Positions 7,801-9,166 of a stretch of DNA of 9,166 nucleotides are shown one piece after another; position 1 is the stretch's first letter; each line of letters starts with the position of its first letter. The DNA comes from Candidatus Aminicenantota bacterium (GTDB lineage: Bacteria > Acidobacteriota > UBA4820 > DSQY01): the NCBI GenBank assembly GCA_027365515.1, contig DAHXMK010000068.1, positions 1-9,166 of the forward strand, written 5' to 3'. The position numbers were made by a program, and so were the translations under genes. Below the pieces are notes generated by a model. It searched no databases. It saw nothing but the letters and a program-made list of their open reading frames with translations, and was not told the origin of the DNA.

Positions 7801-9166
7801 CCTTCAAGCGCGGCGGGGCCTTTGGAACTGGTCACCGTTTTGCTCCAGATTTCATCCTTCTTGGCCTCGCTCTCCCAGGTGTACATCCCCTGCCCTTCGG
7901 CGCGCCGCACGCTTATCCATTGGATTTCGGTCAGCGTCGCCTTGATCGCGACGCCTGAGACCGGCTGGCCGCCGAGGCCAACCGCGGCCACTTCCGACTT
8001 GATTCCCGTCTTCGTGTCGCAAAAGAAGCCTGGGCGCTTCAGGGCGAGATACCACGGCGCTGGCGCCACGGCGAAGCTGGCGCGGCCGGCGATCTTCTGG
8101 CGCGAAACGTCCTCAACCTCGCCTTCCAGCGTGTAGGAGAAAGGCACGCCGGCGCCCTTGTCGGTCGCAAGCTCCAAATGCAGCGTTCCATCCGAGCCAA
8201 GATTCTCCTCTTTCTGCCGCACCGTCTCTTCGCCGCGCCCCTCTTCCTCGCCGGTCCACGATTCCTTCAGGTAGGCGTACTGCTCTTCCGGAAATCTCTC
8301 CTTGACCGTATCGGGGACTTCGTGCAATTCGGACCTGCTGAACGTCCATCGGACCGGGCGGCCGCCCATCGGCGCGCCGAACAGGTAGCGGCCGGAGACC
8401 ACGCCCGAGAGCGTCGCGCCCGCCACGTCGTCGGTGGAGCCAAGATTGACGTCAACGCGGAAATCGGGTTTCCGGTAGGCGGCAACGAGAAATCGCCCGT
8501 ACGCGACTCCGTGCTGGCCTTCAACCTCGGCGGTGACGCTGTAACCTCCCAGCGGCGCTTCGGCCGGTATCGTGAAGACCCAGTCGCAACTGCCCCACTC
8601 GGAGAGCGCGAGCGTCCTCTTGTCCCGCTCGTCGTCGTGGCTGTCCTTTATCGTTATCTTGGCCTTCGCCCCTTTGGGGAAAAGGGCCATTCCCTTCGGA
8701 GTGTCCGAGCGGAGAATCGCCTTGAGGTGCACCTCTTCGCCGAGCTTGTAAACGCCCCTGTCGGCGAAGACGCTTCCGCGCAGAAGCGGCTTGTCTTCTT
8801 CCTCCCCGAAAGGAACACTGAAGTCCCAGCTTCTGATCCCCTCGTTCCAATCGCTGACCAGGTAGCCGGTGTCCCGCCCCTTCTGAGCGATGACAAGAAA
8901 CTGCGGCTGCCAGTAGCCGCCCTTTTCGCTCCTGATCTTGGTGTCCGGGGCGACCACGAGTCCATCCTTGTCGGTGGTTCCCTTCCAGAAAACGGTGTTG
9001 TCGAGTTTGCGAATCTCGACCGAAGCGCCTTCGACCGGAAGGCCGGAGTCGAGCGCCGTTACGAAGATAAGGGTGTTGAGCGGGCTGTCCTTGACGCTCA
9101 GGCCGAGGTTGGTCACTTGAACCAGCGAGGCCGACGGCTCCTGCTGGACGTGATAAGAATTTGGAA
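4881..9166 (-). CDS. Bacterial alpha-2-macroglobulin family protein with intact thioester motif (N-terminus outside window)
   Basis: The frame is open to the window edge. The in-frame GTG at 9116 is internal: 16 more codons lie upstream, and the sequence there (SASLVQVTNLGLSVKDS) is a typical mid-protein segment. Numbering from that GTG, 1411 residues are seen. Macroglobulin (MG) domains come first, with FADRGVYKLGEEVHLKAILR at 117-136. The bait-region domain spans about 485-700 (YKPGETARILIKSPW at 494-508). The alpha-2-macroglobulin core domain is at 700-770. The thioester domain spans about 900-1190, with YPYGCAEQ at 910-917 (Cys914 and Gln917 form the thioester) and TQENAWAMAS at 1160-1169. 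A receptor-binding-like domain closes it (VTDPIPAGFEPVES at 1302-1315). These proteins trap proteases in the periplasm or on the outer membrane after bait cleavage and bind them covalently. Several hundred N-terminal residues, including the signal or lipobox, are missing. Bases 4870-4880 separate it from the propeller gene. Confidence 0.95.
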   Translation of the reverse strand, partial: PNSYHVQQEPSASLVQVTNLGLSVKDSPLNTLIFVTALDSGLPVEGASVEIRKLDNTVFWKGTTDKDGLVVAPDTKIRSEKGGYWQPQFLVIAQKGRDTGYLVSDWNEGIRSWDFSVPFGEEEDKPLLRGSVFADRGVYKLGEEVHLKAILRSDTPKGMALFPKGAKAKITIKDSHDDERDKRTLALSEWGSCDWVFTIPAEAPLGGYSVTAEVEGQHGVAYGRFLVAAYRKPDFRVDVNLGSTDDVAGATLSGVVSGRYLFGAPMGGRPVRWTFSRSELHEVPDTVKERFPEEQYAYLKESWTGEEEGRGEETVRQKEENLGSDGTLHLELATDKGAGVPFSYTLEGEVEDVSRQKIAGRASFAVAPAPWYLALKRPGFFCDTKTGIKSEVAAVGLGGQPVSGVAIKATLTEIQWISVRRAEGQGMYTWESEAKKDEIWSKTVTSSKGPAALEGTIPEGGIYVLSVTASDSEGRTTTTDTEFYALGGGYTAWERYDSNRIDLVPEKKSYKPGETARILIKSPWEKATALLTVEREGIRSYKRFDLASTHQTVEVPLTENEIPNVFVSVLLIRGRTSDKLEQDGSDPGKPAFKLGYTELKIANARKRLAVSAGSDKEEYRPAEKAKFFADVKDCDGRPVVGEVTLWAVDYGVLSLTGYKTPDVLPSVWVQKGLQVMSEDSRQKLISRRVITPKGAEEGGGGGYETGPGTQVRKDFRVLAVWVGSAVTDSKGHFETEAVLPESLTTFRVMAVAQDKQHRFGWGEKEIRVSKPLLLTPAFPRFLSLGDKAYFGAVLHSLLKQGGTAVVTMTSLDPNLVEVDGGPRSVEVAAKGSAEARFNVAAKGVGQARIQMSAKLLGEEDAFEATLPVELLASPEVVAAYGVAKPEAKETVNLPAGVMSGVGGLHVELSSTAMVGLGEGARYVVDYPYGCAEQRASCALALMLAADLGGAFSLTGIAPSDLRSVTQKTLSELEAYQCDDGGFVYWRGEPCIWASPYLTSYVLHVMQRGVSLGYKVTPSVLERGYAYLMNSMGEEKPANEGYWPCYTAWQAFACKVLAEGGKNVDSHLTRLFGYRDKMPVFGLCYLWDALKASGRGGSDPMVVDIERGVKNAIAPEGGSAHVEELSDPYLLYYWNSNIRSTAIALGSIVRNSDDASLVNGLVRWLMSARKKGRWGNTQENAWAMASFVDYYRKYEKETPDFTATVALGLKTLTSATFKGRDTKAATSDTPMANLLSGGKAGEALPLVFKEEGSGSLFYVARLKYASSAVTKEPMDQGIYLTREYAPLKGGAAATSYKAGDLVQVTLKFKLTKERRFVAVTDPIPAGFEPVESWFATTARDLSRAQDQDMEQNQQWLDAWQHGGFDHVERHDDRVLLFATRLSEGEHEFRYVVRATTAGSFRVESARAEEMYEPEVFGRTATCTVDIRP
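6366..6380 (-). other. Thioester motif GCAEQ
   Basis: These five codons encode Gly-Cys-Ala-Glu-Gln. In the alpha-2-macroglobulin/complement superfamily the Cys (6375-6377) and Gln three residues later form the internal thioester that links covalently to the target. CxEQ is the accepted form, so this member should be of the thioester-competent class, unlike YfaS-type paralogues that lack it. Confidence 0.9.
7020..7154 (-). other. Likely protease bait region
   Basis: Residues about 655-699 (numbered from the GTG at 9116) lie between the bait-domain fold and the start of the alpha-2-macroglobulin core domain. The stretch is low in predicted structure, rich in Arg/Lys (SRQKLISRR, VRKDF) and carries a run of five glycines (682-686). 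It offers many trypsin-like cleavage sites. Placement follows family architecture and has not been tested. Confidence 0.6.

Noticed and set aside
9114..9116. GTG at 9116 as true start of the macroglobulin
   Set aside because: The frame continues without a stop to the window edge, and the upstream residues fit the family. Signal peptide and early MG domains are missing, so the start lies outside.

Overview
This 9.2 kb window comes from a GC-rich bacterium with a cell envelope that exports proteins. Several 60-base lines in the alpha-2-macroglobulin gene are 72-73% G+C, and both promoters I can read are of the housekeeping TTGACA type. The gene set is a DUF1573 exported protein, a zinc-ribbon protein with a GspG-like pseudopilin domain, and a large bacterial alpha-2-macroglobulin. 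It recalls Acidobacteriota or a similar Gram-negative phylum, but that placement is inference from gene types only. No rRNA, tRNA, CRISPR array, insertion sequence or integrase was found.

Layout. Four genes point right. The 3' end of tlyA (1-136) overlaps nadK (133-993) by four bases, a classic translationally coupled rRNA-methyltransferase/NAD-kinase pair. Next comes an exported DUF1573 protein (1081-2196) with its own sigma70-type promoter and a strong intrinsic terminator. It is followed by a zinc-ribbon/pseudopilin fusion protein (2315-3133), again with its own promoter, whose spacer contains a small repeat that could be an operator. After a short convergent gap (3134-3213), two genes point left. 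One is the large alpha-2-macroglobulin family protein (4881 to beyond 9166, N-terminus outside the window). Eleven bases downstream of it is an exported beta-propeller-like protein (3214-4869).

How they fit. tlyA-nadK is housekeeping. The DUF1573 and zinc-ribbon/pseudopilin genes look like independent single-gene units. The alpha-2-macroglobulin and the propeller gene look like one transcription unit: the stop of the first lies next to the Shine-Dalgarno of the second, and both products are expected outside the cytoplasm. The macroglobulin keeps its thioester motif (GCAEQ), so it should be a protease-trapping or covalently capturing protein. A propeller partner would be unusual, because the best known partner of bacterial alpha-2-macroglobulins is the penicillin-binding protein PbpC. 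The propeller gene is clearly lower in G+C (sampled lines 47-50%) than the macroglobulin gene and may have a separate history.

The most interesting items are the zinc-ribbon/pseudopilin fusion that lacks a prepilin-peptidase site, and the macroglobulin-propeller pair with its base-composition break.
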